Assembly: GCA_036785705.1 (NCBI GenBank)
Contig: JAWUZG010000013.1
Coordinates: 22,665,501-22,729,500, forward strand
Origin: Acanthornis magna
Taxonomy: Eukaryota; Chordata; Aves; Passeriformes; Acanthizidae
Reading direction: 5' to 3'
Length of the DNA stretch: 64,000 nt
Numbering within the stretch: position 1 is the first letter of the stretch; every line of letters starts with the position of its first letter. The translations under genes and the position numbers were made by a program. Positions 1 to 16,478 of this stretch are shown here, piece after piece. Under the pieces are notes generated by a model that saw only the letters and a list, made by a program, of their open reading frames with translations, had not been told where the DNA came from and did no database searches.

Positions 1-2604
1 TGCAGGAAATGCACAACCGAGCCCTGTGCATGGGCCAATACATGTGTTGGCCATTGCTTCTTGCTCTCAGCTTCCTGCTCACTCTTTTTCCGTGTCATTT
101 CCAGCAGGTTTCCTTCTCGTGTTGCAGCTGAGTGAGTGATGCACTGTTTGTGACAAATGTTTGCATGGGTGCAGCCCAAAGCACAGCTCCAGCATGGGAC
201 ACGATTGCATTGGCTTAGCATGAAATTCCTGCTCAGAGGAAATCTCTCAGCAGATCTGTGGGCTGCTGCAATCCTAAATGGAGCATGGGTATTGCTCATG
301 TGAGGAAGTGGGAGCTCAGCCATAGACAGTATTACATTTTCTTTCTATTATAATATTTTGAGGTGCACCAGAGGCTCAAAAAGGTTTGTTTAAACCAATT
401 AATCAGAAAAATTTGTCAAAAATAGAGAACACCAGTCCTCACAGGGCTGTGGCAGACATAGAAAATGTTCTGTATTTCTAAGAACAGTGTTCTGCTTTCA
501 AATATTGGTACCCTGGGTAGGGATTAATTCACTTATTTTTAAGCATAGCAAAACATTCATTTCAGCAACTACTACCTAGAAAACACATTTCCCAATTAGT
601 CTTGATGTCTGAATTGCAAGTCAGGAGGCAAAGGGAGCGCTGAGCCCTGCTCAAGGCAGCTCTGATGCATTATTGATGCTGTTTTCAATATCAAACATGT
701 CAGCAATCAGATGCATAATCCATTCTCCCAGCATCAAAAACATGATGACCTTTCTGTTCTGTTAAGGTGATGTGTCTGATAGCTGCCCCTTCTATATAAG
801 TCACTGGGAAAATACAGGAAAATCCAAAGGCAGGCGACTGTTTTCCAGGGAATGTCTCCTGTGCCCAGGCTGTGGGGAGGAGGTGGCAGGACGCTGCTCT
901 GTCCCCTGCAGGGACAGGACTCATTGAGGGTCTGTGCTCGGTGTTGGCACCTCAGCGTTGGCTCCCGAGGTCCCTGGGTGTCCCCCCTGGAGCAGCAGCA
1001 GCTTTGTGTTCCTCCTCCTGGCAGCTTCTGTGTCAGCACAGTGCTGCTGGCTTGGGAGCATTCTCATGGGGTGTTTTTCCCCCAGTATTTGTGATAAATA
1101 CTCTCTCCAGGCTGGCCTGGCGTTCGGCCCCGGTCCCAGATGGGCTCTCGGCGCGGGGCGTGCTCCAGCAGACACGGCCACGCTTGGGGAGCACAAACCG
1201 CCACTGTCATGGCTCCAACAATGGCACTTGTCCCCCTGCGCACACACAGGGTCACAGCTGTCCCTGGAAGCTGCCTCAGTCCTATTTCCCATTATTTCCC
1301 TGGGAATAGCAGCCCAGCGTGTCCATCTCTGCTGGCTGGGCGCTGCCGCAGGCTCCGAGCTCTGCTGTCTCGGAATCAGAGCTGCCTGCAGCATCGCTGG
1401 TGGGCACTGCCACCTCTTCACCTCTGCTCACATCCCCACGGGTGTCTGGGGAAGGCTCCACCGCCACCGCAGGCTCCGTCCCTTCCACTCCTCAAGGGAA
1501 GGCTGCACGTGGCGTTTGTGATATGCTTTGGTTGGTGTTCGTGATATGCTTTGGTTGGTGGTCATTCTTGGGCCATCCTGTGCAGGGCCAGGAGTGGGAC
1601 TTGGATGATCCGAGCAGATGCTTGGAATGAAATGTGTCAATTCGTACCATTGAGCCTTTTTAACATTTTAAAGAAAATTAAAATAAGTATCAGGATAGTT
1701 GTTCTACAAATTGACCTCATAGAATTCCCACCAAGTGAACTCTGCTCCACAGTACCAGCTCCTGAGTTTTATTTTCTCTAAGCCCACAAATGTAAATTCT
1801 CGCAGCCCTTGTCTGTCAAAAAGAATCCTGGTTGCAATTACTCTCACAAATCCCTGTACCATTCAAATGATGATTTGTCTGCCATTCATGTGGAAGCAGT
1901 TAAAGCTTGTTGGTCGCTGTTTCTCGTTTCCTCAGGTTGTGAACTAACCTGGCTCACTGCTGCCTCTGCCTTTGGAGGAAATCCTCTAAGAAAATAATTG
2001 TAATGTGCACAAAGGCCTCATTCGTTGCAGCAGGTAGAACTCTGTGCCTGTGGCTACAGGCTGCCCCATTTTTTATCGGTAAAGAAAGAGGGTTTTAAAA
2101 CTCCATTGGTGTTGTGTCTGTTTGCACTAAGCAGCAAGAATCTTAAATGAAAAGAACATCTATTCATGTTATAGATTTTTCAGGCAATATCTTTAAAATT
2201 CAATTTATTTCTATTTCTTTGCCCAATGAAACATGTTTCTTTTTATAGAAACTTCCAGGCTCCGAAGTCAGGCCCCAGCCTGAGAAACAGCAGAACTGAG
2301 ACTCTTTGTACCACCTTGGTTTGGACAATTAATATCAGGAATGTTATTTTATTCTCCCACCTGTTCCTCTAAGTCTCAGCCTCCCCCCCCGACCCAGGGC
2401 AGATGTGTAGTGACTGCTTGTCCTGTATGACTTCTCTGGCTCTCAGCAGCTCTGCCCTGCTCCTCCCAAACTCCAGCTCCTCTCCCAGATGCTTTGAGCC
2501 CTCTCCCAGCTCCATATCCTATTTATATCTCCCCAGAGCAGCTGCCTCCCTCAGCTCTTTTCTCCCTGATAAATTCTGGTTTTTGCTCTTAGAATTGAGA
2601 TCAG

Positions 2605-2705
2605 GTTATTATTACTATTATTATTGTTATTACTATTATTATTGTTATTATTATTATTATTGCTATCATTACTATTACTATTGCTATTATTGTTACTATT
2701 GCTCT
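2605..2705. repeat. (TTA/TTG)n trinucleotide microsatellite
   Basis: An imperfect run of TAT/TTA/TTG triplets. The translated poly-Tyr or poly-Asn frames across it are artefacts of the repeat. Confidence 0.9.
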
Positions 2706-3119
2706 GTGGTTGTGGAGGCGGTTTCGCTGCTGTTTTGCTGTTGTAATTTATCGCTGCTCTCTCTGTTTGCAGCTGCCCTGCCCTGCTGAGCCCATCCCGT
2801 GCCCGGACAGGGACAGTGCTGCTCCGTGTGCTGTGCCGTGAGTCATGAGGGACAGACCGAGGCACTGAAGGTCATCGGCCAAGAGCATTGTTACCCACGT
2901 CAACAGCTTTAGTATCAAAAAGGTTGGAAATACTTTCCCAAATGTGCACGCTTTCTAATGGAATTTTGCAGTATAACCATCCTGTGATTCCGTGATTCCA
3001 TGGAAATAGTTTTCCAGTGGTTGCTGTCTCCAGGCCCTGAAAGTTGGGGCTGGCACGTGGGTGTCCCTCCTGAGCGTCCCCATCCTCTGCACCGTGTGAA
3101 TTCGGGGCAGATGGAGGGA

Positions 3120-3437
3120 TGGGACACTCCCTGGCAGGAGGGACAGCCAGGGGGGTCAGGCTCTGCTCCCAGGGGACAGGGGACAGGACAAGAGGAAACA
3201 TTTTCATCAGATGAGGTTCAGGGTGGACATTGGGCAAAACTTCTCCACGGGAAGGGCTGTCCAGCCCTGGCACAGCTGCCCAGGGCAGTGCTCAGTCCCC
3301 ATCCTGGAGGGATTTCAAAGCCATGTGGATGTGGCACTTGGGGACATGGTTAGTGGTGGCCTTGGCAGTGCTGGGAAGGGTTGGACTCGATGGTCTCAGA
3401 GGACTTTTCCAAGCCGAACAGAGCTGTGGTTCCATAT
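3120..3437 (+). mobile_element. CR1 LINE 3' fragment
   Basis: Shows the ordered CR1 3' landmarks: 'gggacaggacaagaggaaa', 'gacattgggcaaaacttctc', 'gatgtggcacttggggacatgg', 'ttggactcgatggtctcaga' and a decayed terminal 'ttccaagccgaacag...gtggttcc'. It lies in sense orientation and ends about 110 bp upstream of the first JAKMIP3 coding exon. Confidence 0.85.
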
Positions 3438-3561
3438 TGACTGCAGGGTATCCAGCCCTGCAGCTGGCTGCCGTGTGCCTCGTGCCGCTGGGGTGGCTGT
3501 GTGTCCCCAGGCTGACAGAGCGTGGCTCTGCTCTCGTCCCCGCAGGCCCCAGAAGATGTAG

Positions 3562-5345
<1,784 letters not shown>

Positions 5346-7203
5346 TGATGGGAAATGATCAGTGCTGGACTCTGCTGAGTGGATAAGCTTGGGTGTTGAA
5401 ACTTTGGAGCTTGCTTCAGGTCTGTTTTGCATTTACTAGTGGAGGGCAAATGGGTTTTTTGAAGTACTAGGATGTTTTGTAAGAAACCTCTTTATCCATG
5501 TCAGGGCCTGTTAATGTTGTTCACATCAAAGGTATCAGGAAGAGCCTGCAGGTTCCTGGCTGGTCAGGGAATGCTACAACAATTACATTTCTTGGGGCCG
5601 CCTCCATTTCCTCACCAAGCGTTCCTTCCTGACCCACCTCGGTCCCTCCCTTTCCCTGCCTCTGCTAGTAACCATGGACGTCCCATAGTGAGGCTTCCAC
5701 AATCCCAAATGCTCTTTTCCTGCACCCCTGAGTCCTCCACACGCAGCAGGGCATGCAGAGGGATTCTCCCCATGCCCACCGTGGTGCTTTTCCCCAGGAC
5801 AGGGCTGGTGCTGCTCCTCTGGTGGCCCCGCGAGCAGAGGCTCCGCAGGCTCCCACTGAGAGGTCCCTGGGGTCTCACCTGGCCCTGCTCACCTGAGCCC
5901 CAGAGATCTTTTGTGTGTGGCTGCTGCTCCTGCCCTCACCTGATCCAACACCTGAGCCTCAGGTGCAGCAGCTGCAGTCTCCAAGGCAAGAGCTGCACCC
6001 CTGTGCCTCCGGAGTTTTCCTCCTGCGTGTGCGGGAGCTGGGGGGAGGCTGGAGCAGATCACGGTGCTTGGCAAAGGGGAACTCGCAGGGAAGCCTTTGC
6101 AGCAGAGCCTGGCAGGCCACCAGCCCTGCTGGGGCTCAGGGGGTGTGTTACTGCTGCTCTCAGAGCTGGCCCAGTGATCCGCACCCCTGAGTGCATCCCG
6201 GAGCTGCTGCCGCCTTGCCGGGGACATGGGGACACACCCGTGCTCCCATGGTGTGTGTTTGGGGTCTTGTCTCACTGTTTGTGTGTTTCGCCATCGTTTT
6301 GTGTTTGCCATGCTGCTTCACAGCGCTCAGCGTCCTGGTACAAACCCATCCATGTCTCTTCTAAGTCATTAGCGCTTAGCTATTATCCAAATCCCAAAAA
6401 ATATTTTTAAATGCCAAAGAGCTTGCAGCCTGGCCCCAAATCAAAGGCTGGCAGTGTGACCGTGCTGCAGGGATCACCTGCAGAACCTCCTGCCCTGGTA
6501 CAGCATCACCTGAGCCCTGACAGTCCGAAGGGCCTGGAGGGACTCACACACCAGCAGTGGAGTCCCCCACCTTTATTTAGACTCCTCTTCTCTCAGACTT
6601 TAGGTTGTTAAGGTTTTTTTATAGGTCACTTTATTTTTATGAAGAGGATATTAAAATAATTTATAACCAACTGATCTATTGATGCTGTTCAAATATCCTG
6701 CAGTGTAAGTACCTTCTTCTCTAACCATACATCACTGGTGCATTGATTTCATACATCACAGTGAATGGGGGGCTAATGGACATCCTAAATAAACTTTCTG
6801 TGTCACATGGAAAGCCCCCACTAATGGCCTTTGATGGGGAGCTGTAAAATAAATATGGGCTTAGTTATAAGGGATAGAGTGGCTTGACAGGATGTTTTCT
6901 AAATTGCCTTTGAAAATCAAATTTTTTTTAAGTTCCTGCTTGAAAGAATCAGATTGGCTCACTGTACCAATGAAATTACCCAATGCCATGGTTTTACCAA
7001 GCCCTGAGTGCTTCCTGGCTGGCTTCAAGCGCTCTCAGCCCCAGGGACTCCCCCATCAGTTATTTCAGTGGGAGCTGGTGGCTCCTGGCACCTTGTGGGG
7101 AGGGCCCTGGTGTTTGGGGGAAAGGCAATGCCCTGGCAATAGGGAATTGGGGATTCATGGACACAGCTTTAGGGCATTTTTGTGGCTGCACTGAGTGGCA
7201 ATC

Positions 7204-7432
7204 TGTGACAGGAGGAGAGGGAACGGCCTCAGGCTGGGCCAGGGGAGGCTCAGGTTGGACAGCAGCAGGAATTTCTCCATGGAAAGGGAGCTCAGGGATT
7301 GGAACTGCCCAGGGAGGTTTGGAGTGCCCATCCCTGCAGGTGCCCAAGGAATTCCTGGATTGGCACTCAGAACTCTGGGCTGGGGACAAGGTGGGCATGG
7401 GCACAGGCTGGACTCGATGATCTGTGATTCTG
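7204..7432 (+). mobile_element. CR1 LINE 3' fragment
   Basis: 'gtgacaggaggagagggaac', 'ggaggctcaggttggac', 'tccatggaaagggagctcag', 'ggctggactcgatgatctgt' and 'gattctgaac' are successive CR1 3' landmarks, in sense orientation. Confidence 0.85.
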
Positions 7433-8816
7433 AACATCTACCAAATAAAACCCCCAGCTCTTCCCTGCAGCTATTCCAGGGCCAGGGTGGATGCCAGTGG
7501 GCTCAGCCCATTCCCACGGAGCAGGGCTGAGCATCCTCCAGCACTGTGGGCAGCGCAGGAAAAGGAATTCAGCGCTTTTCAGAGTGCACTCAGGCTATTC
7601 CGGGCCCGTTGTTGTGCTGGCACATATGGCTCGTGCTGTTTGTGTCTGTGCAGTCTGTGTGACGCTCCCCGAGACGCTCAACTAACCCAGTTCAGCTCTC
7701 CCTGGCTCAGAACCCTCAGCAGAGGCACTGCAGCAGATGAAATTCCCTTGCAGATGGTAACTGGTACGTGTGGCAACGGCCTCCTTCCGAGAGAATTTCT
7801 AATTTTAGTCGACCGTTTTTAAATTTCAGTTTGTGCATTTTTATTCCGCCTTCAAATACTGCACGGCTGTGTTTAATTACATTTGTATTTAGTGTGTGCA
7901 CAGCCAGGGGAAGCAGCTTTCAGCCAGGAGTGTTCCCCGAGCTCAACTGGCCTTGAAGTTTGCTAAGTGGGGACCAAAATTCAATGTAGTAAAGAGCATT
8001 TAAACTATCATTAACCCTAGGTTGGTCAGGAAGGAGAAGTTCTGCCCAGCCATGGCCACTGCAGGCTACTCACGGCCGTTTCCATTATCAGGGGACTGAG
8101 AAATCAGAAAAACTGAGGAGATGAGATTTATTAGAGCCTGGGGAGTGGTTATTTTCAATCTGGATAAACTTTAGTTGATTGTGAGTACCAAAAGCTTTGA
8201 TAACCTGTGCCAAAACCTCTGTAAGGCCACCGGACAGTGAGAGCTTCACAGCTTCCTCATGGCAATGCCACCCCACAGCCAAAGAGGGGATCGAGGTTCT
8301 GAGCACCACTGTGAACCTCTGTGTTCCCAGAGACCCCGAGCTCTCTGCCAGACAGGGGTAAATTAGTGAAGATGTCTGATGTAAAGGGTGGGATCAGATG
8401 AAAGGGTAGGAAGCTGACTTTTAAATTATTAATTTTATTAGTGATTGGTTTGGTCTTTATCTTCTCCTTTTGATTCCCTTGTGTGGTGAGAAATCCTCAT
8501 ATTTGGGATTACAGAGGTGGCTCAGCACCTGAAGGGCAGACACACTTTCAAGGTGAATAGTTCCTTCTTCCACCTGTGGATTTTTTAGTCATTTGTGGTT
8601 TGACCCTCATTTACAGCAGTATTTTTTCCAACTAAACTTGAGCTGAAGGATTTTGTTGTATATAAAAGCCAGACAACATTATTCCGACGCTTAGGGGGGG
8701 TCAGGAAACCTCCTTGTTCTGAGTGATTCCTTTGGTGTCTCACAGGCCAGGTTTTAAAATCCTTTTTCTCTGTACACATGAAGAAGGAGTTATTCTTTCC
8801 CGGGCTGTAACCATGT

Positions 8817-8836
8817 TGTTGTTGTTGTTGTTGTTG
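8817..8836. repeat. (TTG)n microsatellite
   Basis: Short pure run of TTG triplets in JAKMIP3 intron 2. Confidence 0.85.
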
Positions 8837-8909
8837 TGCTACAGCACAGCTAACACGGTTTGGGCTGGGGCCTAGGGGTCTCTGGAAGCGTCTGGAAGCT
8901 GCTGGCACT

Positions 8910-9101
8910 GGATGGGGGAGGGAGCAGCTCTGGGACACCCCGTGCTGTGTCCATGGCATTTACAGGTGGCACTGGATGGGGGAGGCAGCAGGTCTGGGAC
9001 ACCCCGTGCTGTGTCCATGGCATTTACAGGTGGCACTGGGTGCGGGAGGGAGCAGGTCTGGGACACGCCGTGCTGTGCTCATGGCATTTACAGGTGGCAC
9101 T
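8910..9101. repeat. 64-bp tandem repeat, three copies
   Basis: Unit starts are at 8910, 8974 and 9038, and a fourth partial copy starts at 9102. Each unit contains 'gggacaccccgtgctgtgtc' and 'catggcatttacaggtggca'. Copies differ by a few substitutions. The following ~9102-9180 resembles a CR1 tail ('aggtccctgccagcccaaac'), so the array may have grown from within a CR1. Confidence 0.9.
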
Positions 9102-9654
9102 GGATGGTTACACCAGGGCTGCACCAAGATGAGTTTCCAGGTCCCTGCCAGCCCAAACCTTGAGGGATTCTGCGATTCTGGGGCAATTGGGTGCTGCTGC
9201 TGGGTGTCAGGTGCCCCAGGCCAGGGGGGCAGTGGGGTTTGCCTCTGGAGAGGGACAGAGGGTGAATAAGCAGGGCATGTGCCCCTTGTGCCCCTGTGCC
9301 TGAGCTCCTCTCTCTGGGGTGTCACTCCCCAGGGCCACCCCGTCTCCTGTCACCTGGGCACCTCATCAGCCAGGTCACAGCACCCTGGCGGTGCCATCGG
9401 GGCTGGGGACAGGCTGTCCTCATTGCCATCTCTGACCAGGAGACATGTGTCTGCTGTGGAGCAGCTCCCCTGGACAGGGATTCTCCTCTGGTGTGGCCCT
9501 GCCTGGGGGATGCCTTTGATCCCAGGTGCCACAGCTTCAAAGGCCATTTTTGACAGCATCTGTCAATTTGCACGGGCCCCAGGAGCATCGCGGGGAGAGA
9601 TTTCCCAGCCAGGACCCTACACCTGGGTTTGAGTCAGGGTGGAAATAATAACTT

Positions 9655-9905
9655 TACGCAGGAGCGAGCGGCACATCCCCTCCGCTCGGGCTGCTGCTGC
9701 TGTCATTGGCACCGGCTGTGCTGGGGGCTGGTTCTGAGCGAGCACACACATAAATATTCATTCCAGCTGCGGGATGGCAGCGGAGCCGCGGCTGGCAGGT
9801 GCTTGGATGCTGCTGGCTGCCGCCGCTTGCCGAGCTGCGGAGCCCCAGGTAGGGCAGGGCAGGGCAGGGCAGGGTGGGAGCGGAGAGGAGAGGAGCGCAG
9901 AGCCC
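9655..9905 (+). promoter_or_regulatory. Possible intragenic promoter / alternative JAKMIP3 first exon
   Basis: A locally CpG-rich patch with an 'attggc' (inverted CCAAT-like) motif near 9705 and a TATA-like 'cataaatattc' near 9749. ATG at 9774 in good context (gggATGG) opens 25 codons that include the hydrophobic run AWMLLAAAAC. They end CAG at 9848 directly before a GTAGGG donor, phase 0, so the exon could splice in frame to exon 3 (phase 0, beginning ATG GAG GAG). This is read from sequence only, with no transcript support, and it could be chance in GC-rich DNA. Confidence 0.25.
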
Positions 9906-10928
9906 GGTCCGGTCCGGCACACATGAGCCCGGTCCGGTCTGGCACACATGAGCCCGGTCCGGCACGGTACAGGGCACATGAGCCCGGTCCGGTCCAGTCC
10001 GGTCCGGCACACATGAGCACGGTCCGGCACGGCACAGCGCTCATGAGCCCGGTCCGGTCCGGCACAGCGCTCATGAGCCCAGTCCGGCACACATGAGCCC
10101 GGTCCGGCACGGCACAGCGCTCATGAGCCCGGTCCGGTCCGGCACAGCGCTCATGAGCCCGGTCCGATCCGGTCCGGCACACATGAGCCCGGTCCGGCAC
10201 GGCACAGCGCTCATGAGCCCGGTCCGGTCCGGCACACATGAGCCCGGTCCGGCACGGCACAGCGCTCATGAGTCCGGTCCGGTCCGGCACAGCGCTCATG
10301 AGCCCGGTCCGGTCCGGCACACATGAGCCCGGTCCGGTCCGGCACAGCGCTCATGAGCCCGGTCCGATCCGGTCCGGCACACATGAGCCCGATCCGGCAC
10401 GGTACAGGGCACACATGAGCACGGTCCGGCACGGCACAGCGCTCATGAGCCCGGTCCGGTCCGGCACACATGAGCCCGGTCCGGCACGGCACAGCGCTCA
10501 TGAGTCCGGTCCGGTCCGGCACACATGAGCCCGGTCCGGTCCGGCACACATGAGCCCGGTCCGGTCCGGCACAGCGCTCATGAGCCCGGTCCGATCCGGT
10601 CCGGCACACATGAGCCCGATCCGGCACGGTACAGGGCACACATGAGCACGGTCCGGCACGGCACAGCGCTCATGAGCCCGGTCCGGTCCGGTCCGGTCCG
10701 GCACACATGAGCCCGGTCCGGCACGGTACAGGGCACATGAGCCCGGTCCGGTCCGGCACACATGAGCCCGGTCCGGTCCGGCACACATGAGCCCGGTCCG
10801 GCACGGTACAGGGCACATGAGCCCGGTCCGGTCCAGTCCGGTCCGGCACACATGAGCACGGTCCGGCACGGCACAGCGCTCATGAGCCCGGTCCGGTCCG
10901 GTCCGGCACACATGAGCCCGGTCCGGCC
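9902..10928. repeat. GGTCCGG-type minisatellite (~1 kb) with higher-order structure
   Basis: About 36 units of 25-30 bp. The main forms are 'cccGGTCCGGTCCGGCACAcatgag' and a variant with 'CACGGCACAGCGCTcatgag'. Blocks recur as larger segments: the 'ggtccgatcc' variant lies at about 10161, 10361 and 10589, and the 'ggtccagtcc' variant at about 9991 and 10830. Long open frames on both strands (RTGLMSAVPDRTGL-type) are repeat artefacts. Confidence 0.95.
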
Positions 10929-12597
10929 CTGCCGGGGGCTCCGTGCCCACCGAGCTGCGCCGCTGCCCGTGAGTCCTGTGGCCCCTGGCTCTGCCTTTCC
11001 TTCCTTCCTCTCGTGTGATGTGCCGAGGGACATTTCTCCAGAGATGCTCCCCTCCGTTTGTGCTGTTTCTGCAGTGTCTCTTTTTAACAGTGGGCTGCAG
11101 ACACCAAACTATTGTGCATGTTTCATGTACGGGAATTTAGTCAGGTGAAGGAAAATGGCAATGATGGTGATTCCTTGTGGTTTATGAAGACTATGTTTAG
11201 GGATTTTTTTTTTTTTTTCTGGAAAGCAAACCATTAATGAAATGCTGTGAAATGTTTTGTGTTTTCTCGTTTCTTTGTTCCTCCCAATTTCATGTGTTGC
11301 CTTTGTAGTAACATGTCTTTGTTTCCATATAAATAGGAATCAACCACCCAATATTCTGCTTGTTTTAAACAAATAATCATTCGATGATGTGTTATCCTTT
11401 CATCTGTACATCCATTTAGACATCTCCTCATTAGGCATTTAGCAGAAAGTCCTCAGGTGCTCCGGAGCATCTATGTCTTTGTTTCATTCAGAATCAGCAG
11501 ATGCTGCCTTCATGGACATTGCTGTAAGGATCTTTAGTCAATGGCACCCAAAATACCTTTCATTTGCTCCATTTTGCTTTCCTGATACCTGTGTGACCTG
11601 CCAGCACCTGCCCTGCGTGGGCCACGCTGGTGTTTACTGGAAACAAAGTCCTTGGAGTGACTGTTGATTCCCAATGTCAATTTTTTTTCAGGTTTACAGA
11701 CAAAGCAGAGATAAAAGTATTAGCACAGCTGTTATAAGGCAAAATGTTCTTATTTCAAGCAGGCCAGGTTTAAAAACTAATCACTGAAATTAAATGTCTA
11801 AAGTTTCAAAAACGAATGCCAAAAATCTTGTGTTTCTGGTGTGTGAAACCAGATCACAGACGCCTGAGAGGATGGATGTGAGTTCTTTCTTTCTGCAGAA
11901 TCCATGTCTGTGTCACACGTGGGGAGTGCTTTGCAGCCGTGGATGGTGTGCCCGTGGGGGTCCAGCTCTGCACGTCCTGGGGCAGGGCTGTGCAGCAGCA
12001 CAGGCACCCCAGCCGGGCTGGGATTAGTGATTTTCCTGCACTGGGCAGGGCCAGCCTCCCTGTGAGCTCCAGCCGGACTCCAGGGGTCGGATCCTGGCTG
12101 ATGCCCACAGTGCCCTCAGCACAGGCAAAAAGGGAAGAAGAGAATTCGAGGTCACTGGACATTTGTCATTTAAGCACTTCATGATTTTGCATAATGTTTA
12201 TTATCTATAAGTACAACCTCTCATGGAAAGGGAATCATGAAACTGCTCACATGGGAGACTTTTGGGAAAAAGTTTTTTAAAAAATTCACATTTCTTCTAG
12301 GAATTTTGAAAATTTAAGGGATATTGAAGTTTCAATATTTTTCCTTAAAAATTATTAACCCAAATTTTCCAAAAGTGACATCCAAGCAAAATCACTAAAG
12401 TGTTTGAGCGATCAAATCAAACTGTGATGTGAATGTCAAGTTTTAATTTTTTTTAAGATATTCTGAAATGGTGATGAGATTACGGGCTATTTCCCAGTCA
12501 TTTCAATGACAAAATTCCTGCTGAAGGAGAGATTTCCTCCTGCGTGGCCCCAGGAGAAGGGCACTGCTGCTGAAGTGGTGCAGCCCGAGGTTCGCTG

Positions 12598-12838
12598 CCG
12601 ATGTCCATCGCTGCTGCGGTGGCTGCAGTGGCCATAGGGGCTGCAGTGGCCGCAGTGGCTGTGGTGGCTGCGGTGGCCGTGGTGGCCATGGTGGCTGCGG
12701 TGGGAGTGCCACTGTGGTGGCCATGGTGGCTGCGGTGGCTGTGGTGGCCGCGGTGGCCATGGCTGCGGTGGCCACAGTGGCCGTGGTGGCTGTGGTGGCC
12801 ATGGCCGCGGTGGCCGCGGTGGCAGTGCTGCCGTGGGT
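12598..12838. repeat. GGTGGC(T/C)GC-type triplet-based minisatellite
   Basis: Runs of GGTGGCTGC, GGTGGCCGT and GGTGGCCATG. The poly-Ala/Val or Pro/Gln frames across it are artefacts. It ends about 60 bp before the acceptor of JAKMIP3 exon 3. Confidence 0.9.
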
Positions 12839-12899
12839 GCTCCGGGTGCTGCCGAGCCGCTGCTGCCGCCTGTGTGACTGTGTTCTGTTCTCCTTGTAG

Positions 12900-14971
<2,072 letters not shown>

Positions 14972-15199
14972 TGAAACAATGGATTTTTAAGTTGGCATAA
15001 GCTCAAATTATTTTAATTTCTTTTTAAAAGTAAATGCATTCCTCACATTGAATGTTTGCCGCACAGATAGAATATCTCATCAAGTAGGAATGCTCTTTTC
15101 TCAGCGGAAAATACCAAGGGTTTTGATCAACCCCACTTTGCATCAGGAGAAAATACTGCTAGTGTCTTAGTTGAAGAAAATAGCTAATATATTTGATGA

Positions 15200-15472
<273 letters not shown>

Positions 15473-15477
15473 TAGGA

Positions 15478-15537
15478 AGCTGTTCCGTTCTGGCACGGTC
15501 CTTTCCAACCCAAACCAATCCGTGATTCCATGATCAC
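15478..15537 (+). mobile_element. CR1 tail remnant
   Basis: Only the last ~60 bp remain: 'ggtcctttccaacccaaacc', 'cgtgattccatgatc'. Sense orientation, in JAKMIP3 intron 5. Confidence 0.75.
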
Positions 15538-15795
15538 CTTCACCTTTCCTGCCAGAATTACTCATGATCCCTGGACAGTCTGCACCTGCGGCTCTGCTCC
15601 TTTTTGCAGCTGGAGCAGCAGCACCATCGGGCAGGTTTGGAGCCTGGATGAGAGGCTCAGCCAAGGGGAGCAGGAGAGCTGCCAGGACAGCCATTCGAGA
15701 GGTGCACCGCTCTCCGAAAAGGGAAGGGCTGCACGAGTCCCTTGGCAGAGCCTGCTGATCATTTCCTCTTCTGCCCTGTGGTTTTTGCGTTCTAG

Positions 15796-15954
<159 letters not shown>

Positions 15955-16442
15955 TGAGAGCGACCACGGGCAGAGCAGAGGAGGCCCAAGGAAGGGCTGC
16001 TCGAGGTTCTGGGAGCTCCTGGGCTCTGGGAATAACAGGGCTCTTGGAGCTGACAGGCACCGTGGGCAGCAGGGGAATCTGGCAGGCATTTCTGTGCTCA
16101 GTAGTAACGAAAGTTATCTGTGGGGTGGTGTTTGGGAAAAGCCTTTCAGTCTGCATTGTCCTGCCATGACAGAGGCGTGTCCATAGCTGTGCTGGTGGCC
16201 AGACCTGGGAGCGAAAGTGTCCGAGCTCCTTCTGCTGGAGATACATCGGGGCTAAGGGTTCCTGTGGACAGGGACGAGCTGCAGTCCTGGGCTTGGGATT
16301 TTGCTCCCTCGTTAACATGTTCTCAGTCCTTGCAAACAGAAAACACCAAAATCATAATGCTCCTCTAGAAAATAACATTTATTTCTTTCCTTTCTTTTTA
16401 AGCCTGTCCACTTACTGACATTATTTCATTATTTTTCATTAG

Positions 16443-16478
16443 ACCCTGGAGACTGCTGGCTATGTGAAGAGTGTCATG
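16443..16478 (+). CDS. JAKMIP3: JAKMIP3 coding microexon 7 (residues 417-428)
   Basis: 36 nt, phase 0-0, TLETAGYVKSVM, between 'ttcattag' and GTAAGA. It matches the JAKMIP3-specific 'LETAGYVKSV' insert. A 12-codon exon is easily missed and could be included or skipped without changing frame. Confidence 0.92.

Larger units (their letters stand above)
1..3545. other. Upstream/5' UTR-intron region of JAKMIP3, no supported coding exon
   Basis: No conserved coding sequence was recognised. The AG at 3544-3545 ends an intron that joins an unseen 5' UTR exon to the first coding exon, so the main promoter probably lies to the left of the window. The stretch holds a (TTA)n-type microsatellite at about 2605-2705, a short CR1 tail at about 2975-3000 and a longer CR1 copy at about 3120-3437. 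The region at 850-1500 is moderately GC-rich but is not a clear CpG island, and its open frames carry no family signature. Confidence 0.6.

Noticed and set aside
9902..10928. CRISPR-like repeat array
   Set aside because: The units are contiguous tandem repeats with no unique spacers, and the genome is avian.
9703..10950. Overlapping long open frames on both strands (RTGLMSAVP-type and MSPVRSGT-type repeats)
   Set aside because: Translations of the GGTCCGG minisatellite. Several frames are open at once, with no start/splice context or family similarity.
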